Program-made: the position numbers and the translations under genes
In this document: one piece after another, positions 8,646-16,479 of the stretch
Layout: the number at the start of each line of letters is the position of its first letter
How positions within the stretch are numbered: the first letter of the stretch is position 1
From: an uncultured Clostridia bacterium
GTDB lineage: Bacteria > Bacillota > Clostridia > Oscillospirales > Oscillospiraceae
DNA: 35,938 nt
Direction: 5' to 3'
NCBI GenBank assembly: GCA_947383645.1
Contig: CANDEH010000010.1
Location: 1 to 35,938, forward strand
The notes under the pieces: generated by a model
Databases searched by the model: none
What the model was told of the DNA's origin: nothing
What the model saw: only the letters and a program-made list of their open reading frames with translations

Positions 8646-9857
8646 ATGGGCAAGTTTGACAAGTATTTTCTCATGGGCATCGACGACATCCTGGAGTACA
8701 CCCTGGAGAAGCTGCCGGACATCGGCTGGGACAAGGGCTCCATGCAGGCCAAGGAGATCGGTGACGGCAACCTGAACTACGTCTTCCGCGTCTGGGACGG
8801 CCAGGGCCACTCTGTCATCATCAAGCACGCCGGCGTGTCCCTGCGGATCTCCGAGGACATGAAGGTCTCCACCGACCGCAACCGCATCGAGTCGGAGATC
8901 CTCCAGCTCAACGACAGGTACGCCCCCGGCATGGTGCCCAAGATTTACTTCTACGACACCGTCATGAGCGCCTGCGGCATGGAGGACCTGTCCGAATACC
9001 AGCTCATGCGCTACGCCATGATGGAGCACAAGATCTTCCCCCGCTTCGCCGACGACATCTCCACCTACATGGTGAACACCCTCCTGATGACCAGCGACGT
9101 GGTGATGGACCACCAGGAGAAGAAGGGGCTTGTCAAGAGCTTCATCTCCCCCGAGCTGTGCCAGATCACCGAGGATCTGGTGCTCATGGAGCCCTATAAC
9201 GACATCAAGCACGAGAACAACGTCTTCCCCCCCAACGCGGACTTCGTGAAGCGGGAGCTCTACGACGACGAGGCGCTGCACCTGGAGGTCTCCAAGCTGA
9301 AGTTCAAGTTCATGACCGACGCCCAGGCCCTGATGCACGGCGATCTGCACACCGGTTCCATCTTCGTCAAGCCCGACTCCACCAAGGTCTTTGACCCGGA
9401 GTTCGCCACCTACGCCCCCATGGGCTACGACGTGGGCAACGTGGTGGCCAACCTGATCTTCGCCTACGACAACGGCCTGGCCGCCGGCGCCGACGAGTTC
9501 TGCGCCTGGTGCCTGGAGACCATTGAGAAGACCATGGACCTCTTCGTGGAGAAGTTCAACAAAAAGTTTGACGAGGCCGTCACCGAGCCCATGGCCAAGG
9601 TTCCCGGCTTCAAGCAGTGGTACTTGGAGGGCATTCTCAACGACACCGCCGGCTACGCCGGCACCGAGCTCCACCGCCGCACCGTGGGCATGGCCAACGT
9701 GAAGGACGTGACCACCATCGCGGACCAGGAGAAGCGGGCCTGGGTGGAGCGGCTGAACATCCTCTGCGGCAAGGACTACATTCTGCACCAGACCAGCTTC
9801 CGCACCGGCGCCGACTTCGTGGCCGCCATCAAGCGGGCCCAGGAGGCTGCCAAGTAA
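8646..9857 (+). CDS. mtnK: S-methyl-5-thioribose / 5-deoxyribose kinase, MtnK family
   Basis: A 403-residue cytoplasmic kinase of the protein-kinase-like (APH) fold that phosphorylates the C1 hydroxyl of 5-methylthioribose, and in related proteins 5-deoxyribose, using ATP. Family hallmarks are QAKEIGDGNLNYVFRV near the start, the catalytic loop MHGDLHTGSIF (His231, Asp233), the metal-binding DPEFA (Asp250), PMGYDVGN, and ELHRRTVGMANV near the C-terminus. Length matches Bacillus MtnK (~400). The ATG at 8646 follows GAAGGAACCGGGA. It sits between the ABC importer and an MtnA-type isomerase, so the imported sugar is probably its substrate. Whether the C5 substituent is CH3, SCH3 or OH cannot be read from the sequence. 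Confidence 0.88.
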   Translation: MGKFDKYFLMGIDDILEYTLEKLPDIGWDKGSMQAKEIGDGNLNYVFRVWDGQGHSVIIKHAGVSLRISEDMKVSTDRNRIESEILQLNDRYAPGMVPKIYFYDTVMSACGMEDLSEYQLMRYAMMEHKIFPRFADDISTYMVNTLLMTSDVVMDHQEKKGLVKSFISPELCQITEDLVLMEPYNDIKHENNVFPPNADFVKRELYDDEALHLEVSKLKFKFMTDAQALMHGDLHTGSIFVKPDSTKVFDPEFATYAPMGYDVGNVVANLIFAYDNGLAAGADEFCAWCLETIEKTMDLFVEKFNKKFDEAVTEPMAKVPGFKQWYLEGILNDTAGYAGTELHRRTVGMANVKDVTTIADQEKRAWVERLNILCGKDYILHQTSFRTGADFVAAIKRAQEAAK

Positions 9858-10200
9858 CCGGAAGACGGGCCGGATACGGGACCCGTATTTGCAGCTTGGG
9901 CCGGCCGGACCTCTTTCTGCCGCTCCCCCGTGAAGCCTCGCCGAGACCCGAGGGACTTCCGGCGAGAATTTACCTTGACCGGCGGGAAATTCCCCCCGTC
10001 CATCCGCCCCGCTCCGCCGCGAATACCGGATCCCGCCCCCCGACCGGGGCAGACGTGCAACACCCCCCTGTTTTTTCACGCAAAAAACGCGTTTTTACCC
10101 GGTTTTTTCTCAAAACTCGGCAAAAAAGCCTGCTGGTTTGCAAGGAAACATACCAATTTGTGACATAACAGCCTATTCTTAATAGGAAGGAAGCAAGCAC
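9858..10200 (+). other. Intergenic region between the kinase and isomerase genes
   Basis: No gene seen. It contains nested GC stems near the mtnK stop (ATACGGG/CCCGTAT inside GGCCGG/CCGGCC, 9869-9907), a small AT-rich palindrome AAAAAACGCGTTTTT (~10081-10096) followed by further T runs, which may terminate the kinase transcript, and a 6-bp hairpin CCTATT/AATAGG just ahead of GGAAGGAAG, the ribosome site for the next gene. A possible promoter is TTGCAA, 17 bases, TGACAT (~10137-10165), but its -10 is weak. Confidence 0.45.
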
Positions 10201-11265
10201 ATGAACGCATTGCAACTGGACACCGTCCGCCTGTCCGCGGACCGCACCTGCCTGGAGATTCTGGACCAAACCCTTCTTCCGGGTACTGTAAAGGTGCTGA
10301 ATATCAGCAAAATTGAGGACATTTGGGAGGCGATCAAGCTCCTCCGGGTCCGGGGGGCCCCGGCCATCGGCGTCTGCGCCGGCTACGCCATCGCCCTCAC
10401 CGCCTCCGGCATCGACACCGCCGACCCGCAGAAGTTCTGCGAAAAGTTCATGGAACAGAAGGAATACCTGGCATCTTCCCGTCCTACGGCGGTCAATTTG
10501 TTCTGGGCTCTGAACCGGATGGAGCGGGTGATGCGCTCTAATCTGGACAAGGACGTGGCCCAAATCAAGGAGATTCTCTTCACCGAGGCCCAGGCCATCC
10601 GGGACGAGGACGTGGCCATCAGCCGCAGCATCGGCGAGATCGGCTTCGGCCTTCTCAAGCACGGCGACGGCATCCTGACCCACTGCAACGCGGGCACTCT
10701 GGCCACCGCCAAGTACGGCACCGCCACCGCCCCCATGTACGTGGCCCAGGAGCACGGCTGGACGGACTTCCGGGTCTACTGCGACGAGACCCGTCCCCTG
10801 CTCCAGGGGGCCCGCCTCACCGCCTTTGAGCTCCACAACGCCGGCATCGACACCACGCTGATCTGTGACAATATGGCCTCGATTATGATGAAAAGCGGCA
10901 AAATCAACATCGTTTTCGTGGGCTGCGACCGGGTAACGAGGAACGGCGACGCCGCCAACAAGATCGGTACCTCCGGCGTGGCGATCCTGGCCAAGCACTA
11001 CGGCATCCCCTTCTACGTCTGCGCCCCCAGCTCCACCATCGACATGTCCCTGGAAACCGGCGACCAGATCCCCATCGAGCAGCGCTCCCCGGAGGAGGTC
11101 ACGGAGATGTGGTACAAGGAGCGCATGGCCCCGGAGGGGGTGAAGGTAGAGAACCCCGCCTTTGACGTGACGGACCACAGCCTCATCACCGGCATCATCA
11201 CCGAGAAAGGCCTGTGCAAGGCCCCCTTTGACAAGGCCTTTGAGGAGCTGGGAATTGGCAAATAA
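10201..11265 (+). CDS. mtnA: Aldose-1-phosphate isomerase, MtnA family
   Basis: A 354-residue cytoplasmic enzyme of the MtnA / eIF2B-alpha-like family. MtnA turns methylthioribose-1-phosphate into methylthioribulose-1-phosphate; relatives do the same with 5-deoxyribose-1-phosphate, and archaeal cousins act on ribose-1,5-bisphosphate. The substrate loop RVRGAPAIGV is near residue 50, the catalytic cysteine is Cys162 in LTHCNAGTLAT, and the catalytic aspartate is Asp243 in VGCDRVTRNGDAANKIGT; these match Cys160 and Asp240 of the Bacillus enzyme. The usual GADR is GCDR here, a conservative change. Paired with the MtnK-type kinase it makes the ketose-1-phosphate that an aldolase could split. Confidence 0.9.
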   Translation: MNALQLDTVRLSADRTCLEILDQTLLPGTVKVLNISKIEDIWEAIKLLRVRGAPAIGVCAGYAIALTASGIDTADPQKFCEKFMEQKEYLASSRPTAVNLFWALNRMERVMRSNLDKDVAQIKEILFTEAQAIRDEDVAISRSIGEIGFGLLKHGDGILTHCNAGTLATAKYGTATAPMYVAQEHGWTDFRVYCDETRPLLQGARLTAFELHNAGIDTTLICDNMASIMMKSGKINIVFVGCDRVTRNGDAANKIGTSGVAILAKHYGIPFYVCAPSSTIDMSLETGDQIPIEQRSPEEVTEMWYKERMAPEGVKVENPAFDVTDHSLITGIITEKGLCKAPFDKAFEELGIGK

Positions 11266-11292
11266 AGAGCCGTCTTGAGGCAAAAAACAGAG

Positions 11293-11317
11293 AGCCGGCG
11301 GCTGACCGCCGCCGGCT
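11293..11317 (-). terminator. Terminator between mtnA and the DeoR gene, probably bidirectional
   Basis: A perfect 10-bp stem (AGCCGGCGGC with GCCGCCGGCT, loop TGACC) lies between the two convergent genes. On the minus strand it is followed within five bases by a run of six T, so it best serves the DeoR gene; on the plus strand the T run is absent. Confidence 0.75.
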
Positions 11318-11360
11318 TACAATGTTGAAAACAAGAGACATGCAGTGCTTTGGCTGCGCT

Positions 11361-12113
11361 CTAAAAGCTTGCTACGTTGATCTCCTTCAGACGGCTTTGC
11401 CACTCAGAGGAGAGGGGCTGGTCGCAGATAATGCCGGTGAGATCTTCTAAGGGGCAGATGTTCAAAAAGGAGATGCCGTCCAGCTTGCTGTGGTCCACCG
11501 CCAGATAGGTGTAGCGGCTGCGGCGGAGGACGGTGCGCCGGGCCAGGGCCTCCCCCTCGTTGGAGTCGGTGGCCCCGTACTCCATGTGGACTGTGCGGCA
11601 GGAGAGAAAGGCCTTATCCACGTAGTAGCGGCTCAGGTCCTCCACCGTCTGCTCCCCGAAGAAGGACATGGTCCGGGGGGCGTAGTTCCCGCCGGCCAGA
11701 ATCAGCTTCACCGTGGAGGAGGCGGCCAGGATCTCCGCCACCTTCAGGGAGTTTGTGAGCACTGTAATGTGCTTTTCCAGCAGCTCCTGAGCGATGAACC
11801 AGTCCGTGGTGGAGGCGTCCAAAAAGATGGAGTCCCCGGTCTGGATAAACCGGGCGCACTTCTGGGCGATGAGCTTCTTCTCCTGCTGCCGGATGACCGA
11901 GCGCATGGAGACGCTGATGTCGTTCTGCACGCCCTCGGTGATGTAAGCGCCGCCGTGTGTGCGGATCAGCTGCCCGGCGGCTTCCATCTCCTTAAAGTCC
12001 CGGCGGATGGTTTCTGTGGCCACCCCAAGCGCGGCGGCCAGCTCGGTGACGTTGACGCTCTGGTGCTCCCGCAGGAGCTCAAGAATCGCATTGCGACGGG
12101 CGATTGCCAGCAT
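11361..12113 (-). CDS. DeoR-family transcriptional regulator
   Basis: A 250-residue sugar-responsive regulator, usually a repressor relieved by a phosphorylated sugar intermediate. Residues 1-60 form the DeoR winged helix-turn-helix (RNAILELLREHQSVNVTELAA, then ATETIRRDFKEMEAAG and RTHGGA). The rest is the DeoR sensor domain of isomerase-like fold, with DASTTDWFIA and TNSLKVAEIL. The ATG at 12113 is chosen because AAGGAGGG lies 7 bases upstream and it opens the usual N-terminus; the frame extends further up but through the promoter. It is divergent from the transketolase/RuBisCO-like/microcompartment operon, so it most likely controls that operon and perhaps the importer. The effector is unknown; the pathway's ketose-1-phosphate would fit. 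Confidence 0.9.
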   Translation of the reverse strand: MLAIARRNAILELLREHQSVNVTELAAALGVATETIRRDFKEMEAAGQLIRTHGGAYITEGVQNDISVSMRSVIRQQEKKLIAQKCARFIQTGDSIFLDASTTDWFIAQELLEKHITVLTNSLKVAEILAASSTVKLILAGGNYAPRTMSFFGEQTVEDLSRYYVDKAFLSCRTVHMEYGATDSNEGEALARRTVLRRSRYTYLAVDHSKLDGISFLNICPLEDLTGIICDQPLSSEWQSRLKEINVASF

Positions 12114-12169
12114 ACCGATCCCTCCTTCTTTTCCTTGACAAACCGGCGCGTACAGGAATTTGTAAGTCC

Positions 12170-12198
12170 ATTGTACCATAGCATGGGAGAAAATGCAA
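12170..12198 (-). promoter_or_regulatory. Sigma-A promoter of the DeoR gene, in the divergent control region
   Basis: On the minus strand TTGCAT, a 17-base spacer and TACAAT, 57 bases upstream of the start codon. The AT-rich block 12180-12250 also holds two facing ATGCA-centred half sites (~12193 and ~12238) that could be operator pieces. I could not see a clear -10/-35 pair for the plus-strand operon. Confidence 0.7.
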
Positions 12199-12358
12199 CA
12201 AAAAACGAGGGAGTTTTCCCACAAATGATAGTGTTTCTGCATAAAAACAGGGGGCGAGAGCTGCGCTGTGTGCCGCCTCTGCCGCTGGAAAGACGGTGAG
12301 TAAGACGACCTGCCGCAGGCCTGTATCCCTGTGCAGTAAACCAGCTCAGGAGGTTTCT

Positions 12359-13285
12359 ATGAGTGGATTTGACCGGCCTTGGGCCGCGGAGGTGGACGCC
12401 ATTGCAAAGGGCATCCGGCTCCGGGTCCTGCGCCACACGGTGGAGCAGCGGGGGGGATATCTCTCTCAGGCCTGCTCCTCCGGACAGATTTTCGCCGCCC
12501 TCTACCACGGCCTGATGCGCCTGCCGGCGGTGGAGACGCCTCTGCTGCCCGACCCCTGGGAGGGGGTGCCGGGGCCGGGCCATCCCGCCCGGACGGGGGC
12601 GAAGTTCAACGCTGGCGGCCTGCCGGGGTACGACCGCTTTGTCATGTCCCCCGCCCAGTACGCCCTGGTCCTCTACGCCGCCCTCATTGAGACCGGGCGG
12701 ATGGACGAGGCGGGGATGGACGCTTACAACCGGGACGGCAGCAGCGTGGAGATGATCGGGGCGGAGCACTCCCCGGGGATGGAGGTCACCACCGGCTCCC
12801 TGGGCCAGGGGATCAGCCAGGCCAGCGGCATCGCCATGGGCCTGCGTCTCAAGGGGGACGCCGGGAGGGTGTTCGTCTTCCTCTCCGACGGCGAGTGCCA
12901 GTCCGGGGAGTTCTGGGAGGCCGTTCAGGCCGCCAGCTTCCACCGGCAGGACAACCTGATTCTGGTGATCGACCGCAACGGCTGTCAGTGCGACGGGGTC
13001 ATGGGGCCGGTGATGAACATCGAGCCCTTTGACAAGCGGTTTCGCGCTTTCGGGTGTGCGTGCGTCCGCATTGGCGGGCACGACCCGCTGGCTCTGGCGG
13101 CGGCGTTGGAGACGCCCCACGAGGGGAGGCCCCTGGTGGTGGTCTGCGACACGGACCCCTGCTATCAGATGGAGTTTTTACGGGCGCGGTATCCCAAGTT
13201 CCACTACGTCCGGTTTACGCAGCCGGGGCAGTGGGAGGAGTACCGGGACCGGTACGAGGCCATGGCAAAGGAGGTGGACCAGTGA
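12359..13285 (+). CDS. Transketolase, N-terminal (TPP-binding) subunit
   Basis: A 308-residue subunit holding the thiamine-diphosphate pyrophosphate-binding half of a split transketolase. Visible features are GHPARTGAKFNAGG where the family carries its GHxS-type loop, EHSPGMEVTTGSLGQGISQASGIAMGL, and the TPP/Mg motif from SDGECQSGEFWEA to the closing Asn (LVIDRNG), here starting SDGE rather than the common GDGE. The ATG at 12359 has CAGGAGG seven bases upstream. Its stop overlaps the start of the next gene by one base, so the two subunits are translationally coupled. Split transketolases occur both as housekeeping enzymes and as catabolic enzymes, e.g. apulose-4-phosphate transketolase AptA/AptB. 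Placement at the head of a microcompartment operon argues for a dedicated catabolic donor or acceptor. Confidence 0.87.
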   Translation: MSGFDRPWAAEVDAIAKGIRLRVLRHTVEQRGGYLSQACSSGQIFAALYHGLMRLPAVETPLLPDPWEGVPGPGHPARTGAKFNAGGLPGYDRFVMSPAQYALVLYAALIETGRMDEAGMDAYNRDGSSVEMIGAEHSPGMEVTTGSLGQGISQASGIAMGLRLKGDAGRVFVFLSDGECQSGEFWEAVQAASFHRQDNLILVIDRNGCQCDGVMGPVMNIEPFDKRFRAFGCACVRIGGHDPLALAAALETPHEGRPLVVVCDTDPCYQMEFLRARYPKFHYVRFTQPGQWEEYRDRYEAMAKEVDQ

Positions 13286-14286
13286 TGGAGATCTGCAAGC
13301 GCGTCCACGCCAACAATCTGGTCCGCTGGGCGGCGGATAAGCCGGAGGTGCTGGTGCTCTCCGCGGACCTGACCAGCTCCTGCGAGGCCGACGCCTTTCG
13401 GGACACCTATCCGGACCGTTTCTTCTCCATGGGCATCGCCGAGCAGAACATGCTGGGCTTTGCCGGAGGGCTGGCCCGGGAGGGGTTTGTGCCCTTCGTC
13501 CACACCTTCGCGGTGTTCATCTACCGCCGGGCCCTGGACCAGATCGCCATGTCCGTGGCCTACCCCAACCTGCCGGTGAAGATGGTGGGGTTTCTGCCCG
13601 GGGTCACCACCCCCGGCGGGGCCACCCATCAGGCCATCGAGGACGCGGCCATTATGCGCGCCCTGCCCAACATGACCGTGCTGGAGACCGGCGACGCCAC
13701 CGAGGTGGAGAATGTGCTCCAGATCGCCTATGACATCCCCGGACCGGTGTACATCCGGATGCTCCGGGGGGAGATCCCTCGGCTGTTCCAGGAGCCGATG
13801 GCGTTCAAAAAGGCCCGGAAGCTGCTGGATGGGGACGATGTTGTGATTGTCTCCGCGGGGCTGTGCACGGAGGAGTGCCTCCGGGCGGTGAGGGCGCTGG
13901 AGAGGAACGGCGTCAAGGCGGCGCTGTACCACATCTCCACCCTGAAGCCATTCGAGTACCCGGAGATTGTGGAGCACATCGCCCGCAGCCGGTACGGGGC
14001 GATCTCCCTGGAGAACCACACGGTAATCGGCGGACTGGGCTCCTGCCTGGCGGAGGCCATGGCGGAGCAGGGGGTGGGCAAGAAGCTCATCCGATTGGGG
14101 ATTCGGGACCAGTTCCTCCACGGGGCCAGCCGGAAGTACCTGATGCACGAGTACCGCATGGACGTGTGGGCTCTCCTGGAGGCGGTGGGGCAGCTCACCG
14201 GAACGCCTCTGACTGTCGGGGAGGGGGACGTGGGGGAGGCGTTTTTGCCCCAGGCCCTCAGCGACGCCAAGCCCGAGGCGCTGTAG
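13285..14286 (+). CDS. Transketolase, C-terminal (pyrimidine-binding) subunit
   Basis: A 333-residue partner of the preceding gene, carrying the TPP pyrimidine-binding domain and the C-terminal transketolase domain. FFSMGIAEQNMLGFAGGLA (~47-65) contains the family glutamate that activates TPP. VHTFAVFIYRRALDQI and THQAIEDAAIMRALPNMTVLE follow. The C-terminal domain starts near residue 180 (VVIVSAGLCTEECLRAVRAL). Together the subunits give about 640 residues, as in one-piece transketolase. The class also includes 1-deoxyxylulose-5-phosphate synthase-like enzymes, so the two-carbon unit moved could be glycolaldehyde- or acetaldehyde-level. Ends 110 bases before the RuBisCO-like gene, with repeat copy 2 between. 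Confidence 0.87.
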   Translation: MEICKRVHANNLVRWAADKPEVLVLSADLTSSCEADAFRDTYPDRFFSMGIAEQNMLGFAGGLAREGFVPFVHTFAVFIYRRALDQIAMSVAYPNLPVKMVGFLPGVTTPGGATHQAIEDAAIMRALPNMTVLETGDATEVENVLQIAYDIPGPVYIRMLRGEIPRLFQEPMAFKKARKLLDGDDVVIVSAGLCTEECLRAVRALERNGVKAALYHISTLKPFEYPEIVEHIARSRYGAISLENHTVIGGLGSCLAEAMAEQGVGKKLIRLGIRDQFLHGASRKYLMHEYRMDVWALLEAVGQLTGTPLTVGEGDVGEAFLPQALSDAKPEAL

Positions 14287-14372
14287 TTCTTTTCCTTGAA
14301 AGGAAAAGAACCAAAAGGAACTTTAGTGCGCTCTGTAGTGCTTTGGGAATCCAGCCTTTTCGCACGGTGACG
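14287..14372 (+). repeat. Interspersed hairpin element, copy 2
   Basis: Starts at the transketolase stop with a perfect 11-bp stem (TTCTTTTCCTT, two-base turn, AAGGAAAAGAA), then CCAAAAGGAACTTTAG, and ends AGCCTTTTCGCACGGTGACG, one base different from copy 1. Against copies 1 and 3 the stem differs at several positions, and each change is matched on the other arm, as expected for selected RNA pairing. Confidence 0.75.
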
Positions 14373-14396
14373 GTACTGGAATCAAAAGGGGGGCTT

Positions 14397-15551
14397 ATGA
14401 AGTTCGAACATTACGACGACGCGGCGCTCCGCGCGCAGCTTCGGGGGGACCGGTTTGCCGTGGTCTACCGGATCCGGGGCGGCGAGCGGGAGGCACTGGA
14501 GATCGCTGAGGCCATGTGCGTGGAGCAGACCGTGGAGTTCCCCGCCCGGCATATCGAGTGTCCCGCCATCCATGACGGCATTTTGGGACAGATCGACTAT
14601 GACGAGGACGCGGGGGACGGCTGGCGGCGGGTGGACATCACCTACGCCGGGGAGATTGCCGGGGCGGATTTTCCCCAGCTCCTCAACGTGGTGTTTGGCA
14701 ACAGCAGTCTGATTCCCGGTATTGTGCTGGAGCGGATCTGCCTGCCGGAGGATATGAAACGGACCTTCCCCGGCCCACGCTTCGGCGTGGAGGGCCTGCG
14801 AGAGCGCTTGGGTGTGTATGGCCGGCCTCTGGCTGTCACGGCCCTGAAGCCCATGGGTCTGCCCCCGGCGGCTCTGGCGGAGATCGGGTATCAGTGCGCC
14901 CTGGGGGGCATTGACATGCTCAAGGACGACCACGGTTTGATGGATCAGCCCTTCGCCTCCTTCCGGGAGCGGGTGGAGCAGGTCGCCGCCGCCGTCCGGC
15001 GGGGCAATGAGGAGATTGGCGGGCACACCGCCTACATCCCCAATGTGTCCGGGAGTCTGCGGCACATGGACGACCGGCTGAAGCTGGCCGTGGACTGCGG
15101 CTGCGGTGCCGTCATGGTGGCTCCGGGGCTGATGGGGTTCGATTTGATCGGCTACGCCGCGGAGAAGACCGGCCTGCCGGTGGTGTGTCACCCGGCGTGG
15201 CTGGGGAGCAGCCTCCACCGGGGGGAGGGGGGCGTGGACTGCGCCTGCCTCCTGGGCCAGCTGCCCCGTCTGGCCGGGGCGGATATCACCGTGTTCCCCA
15301 ACTTCGGCGGCCGCTTCTCCCTCACCGAGGCGGAGTGCGCCGGGATTCGGGATATGGCGGGGGAGGATCAGGGAACCGTCCGCCCGATCTTTCCCGCCCC
15401 CGCCGGGGGGATGACCTTCGACAAGGTGCCCCGGATGCGCTCATTCTACGGCGACGATGCGGCGCTCCTCATGGGCGGCGGGCTCTTTACCGCGCCGGGA
15501 GGGTTGGCGGAGAACTGCCGGCGCTTCATCGAGCAGCTGAATAAAGTTTAG
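14397..15551 (+). CDS. RuBisCO-like protein (form IV), non-carboxylating
   Basis: A 384-residue member of the RuBisCO large-subunit superfamily. The barrel entry TALKPMG carries Lys151, equivalent to catalytic Lys175 of spinach RuBisCO. The metal-site strand reads GGIDMLKDDHGLMDQPF with Lys176-Asp177-Asp178-His179, so the carbamate lysine and first aspartates are kept but Glu204 is replaced by His. The loop-6 lysine region is GGRFSL instead of GKLEG, the Ser379 region reads PAPAGG, and the phosphate-binding GGG (~360) is kept. It should enolise or isomerise a ketose phosphate but not fix CO2. Known form IV reactions include the MtnW enolase, the Rhodospirillum methylthioribulose-1-phosphate isomerase and the OiaX decarboxylase of apiose breakdown. 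With MtnK- and MtnA-type genes nearby, a 5-substituted ribulose-1-phosphate is the likely substrate. The ATG has AAGGGGGG upstream. Confidence 0.88.
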   Translation: MKFEHYDDAALRAQLRGDRFAVVYRIRGGEREALEIAEAMCVEQTVEFPARHIECPAIHDGILGQIDYDEDAGDGWRRVDITYAGEIAGADFPQLLNVVFGNSSLIPGIVLERICLPEDMKRTFPGPRFGVEGLRERLGVYGRPLAVTALKPMGLPPAALAEIGYQCALGGIDMLKDDHGLMDQPFASFRERVEQVAAAVRRGNEEIGGHTAYIPNVSGSLRHMDDRLKLAVDCGCGAVMVAPGLMGFDLIGYAAEKTGLPVVCHPAWLGSSLHRGEGGVDCACLLGQLPRLAGADITVFPNFGGRFSLTEAECAGIRDMAGEDQGTVRPIFPAPAGGMTFDKVPRMRSFYGDDAALLMGGGLFTAPGGLAENCRRFIEQLNKV

Positions 15552-15654
15552 GGCCGCCCTTTGGGCCTTGGAGTCCGGGGCAAGGCCCCGGGCCATCGAC
15601 AACAGAAACCGCCCGCGTTTCAGATGCGGGCACAGAGAAAGGAGGCGGTAGACT

Positions 15655-16473
15655 ATGTACGGTGAGGACCTGGACCGCTATCTCTCCGACCGGGACGCCA
15701 AGGAGGCGATCCTGGAGGTGGGCCGGCGGATGTACGCCAAGAACTACGTGGTGAGTAACGACGGCAACATCACCTGCAAGGTCTCTCCCACCACCCTTTG
15801 GACCACCCCCACCGGGGTGAGCAAGGGGTACATGACCGACGAGATGCTTATCAAGGTGGACCTGGAGGGCCACGTGCTCCAGGGGACCCGGAAGCCCTCC
15901 AGTGAGCTGAAGATGCACCTGCGGGTCTACAAGGAGAATCCGGATTTGATCGCCTGCGTCCACGCCCACCCGCCGGTGGCCACATCCTTTGCCATCGCAG
16001 GCATCGCCCTGGACCGGCCCATTCTGCCGGAGGGGGTGGTGCAGCTGGGGGTGGTGCCCGTGGCGCCCTACGCCACGCCGGGGACCCAGGAGGTGCCCGA
16101 CTCCATTGCGCCCTACTGCCGGACCCACAACGGGGTGCTGCTGGCCAACCACGGGGCGCTGACCTGGGGCATGAGCCCCATGCAGGCTTACATGCGCATG
16201 GAGTCCTTGGAGTACTACGCCCTGGTGACCATGTACACCGGCAACATCATCGGCCGGGCCAACGAGCTCTCCTGCGAGCAGGTGGACCGGCTGGTGGAAA
16301 CGAGGACCAGGATGGGTATCACCACCGGCGGGCGGCCCAAGTGCCGCTTCGCCGCGGACGGGGAGCCCTCCCCCTGCTCCCAGGGGCGGGCCTGTCCCAG
16401 CGGCTCTCCCTGTGAGAACGGGGAGGTGGCCAGCGTGGTGCGCAGCGTCATGGCCCAGCTCCAGGGGCGGTAG
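15655..16473 (+). CDS. Class II aldolase with C-terminal extension (microcompartment-targeted candidate)
   Basis: A 272-residue zinc aldolase of the FucA/RhaD/AraD family. Zinc ligands are His103 and His105 (VHAHP) and His166 (LLANHGALTW); the catalytic acid is Glu84 in SSELKMH. The fold ends near residue 220. It is followed by a Cys/Gly/Pro-rich linker (KCRFAADGEPSPCSQGRACP) and a short amphipathic helix EVASVVRSVMAQLQGR at the very end, the layout of a microcompartment encapsulation peptide. The gene lies six bases before pduL, inside the shell operon. The family cleaves ketose-1-phosphates to DHAP and an aldehyde, so this enzyme could make the aldehyde inside the compartment, as in the fucose/rhamnose compartments of Planctomycetes. 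ATG preceded by AAAGGAGGCGG. Confidence 0.87.
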   Translation: MYGEDLDRYLSDRDAKEAILEVGRRMYAKNYVVSNDGNITCKVSPTTLWTTPTGVSKGYMTDEMLIKVDLEGHVLQGTRKPSSELKMHLRVYKENPDLIACVHAHPPVATSFAIAGIALDRPILPEGVVQLGVVPVAPYATPGTQEVPDSIAPYCRTHNGVLLANHGALTWGMSPMQAYMRMESLEYYALVTMYTGNIIGRANELSCEQVDRLVETRTRMGITTGGRPKCRFAADGEPSPCSQGRACPSGSPCENGEVASVVRSVMAQLQGR

Positions 16474-16479
16474 GCGCCT

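Noticed and set aside
4230..12300. Shared operator for the DeoR regulator in front of the importer, mtnA and transketolase operons
   Set aside because: AT-rich stretches exist at each place, but I found no common palindrome or repeat convincing enough to report.
14397..15551. Active RuBisCO (carboxylase)
   Set aside because: Glu of the KDDE metal site is His, and the loop-6 lysine and Ser379-type positions are changed, so carboxylation is not expected.
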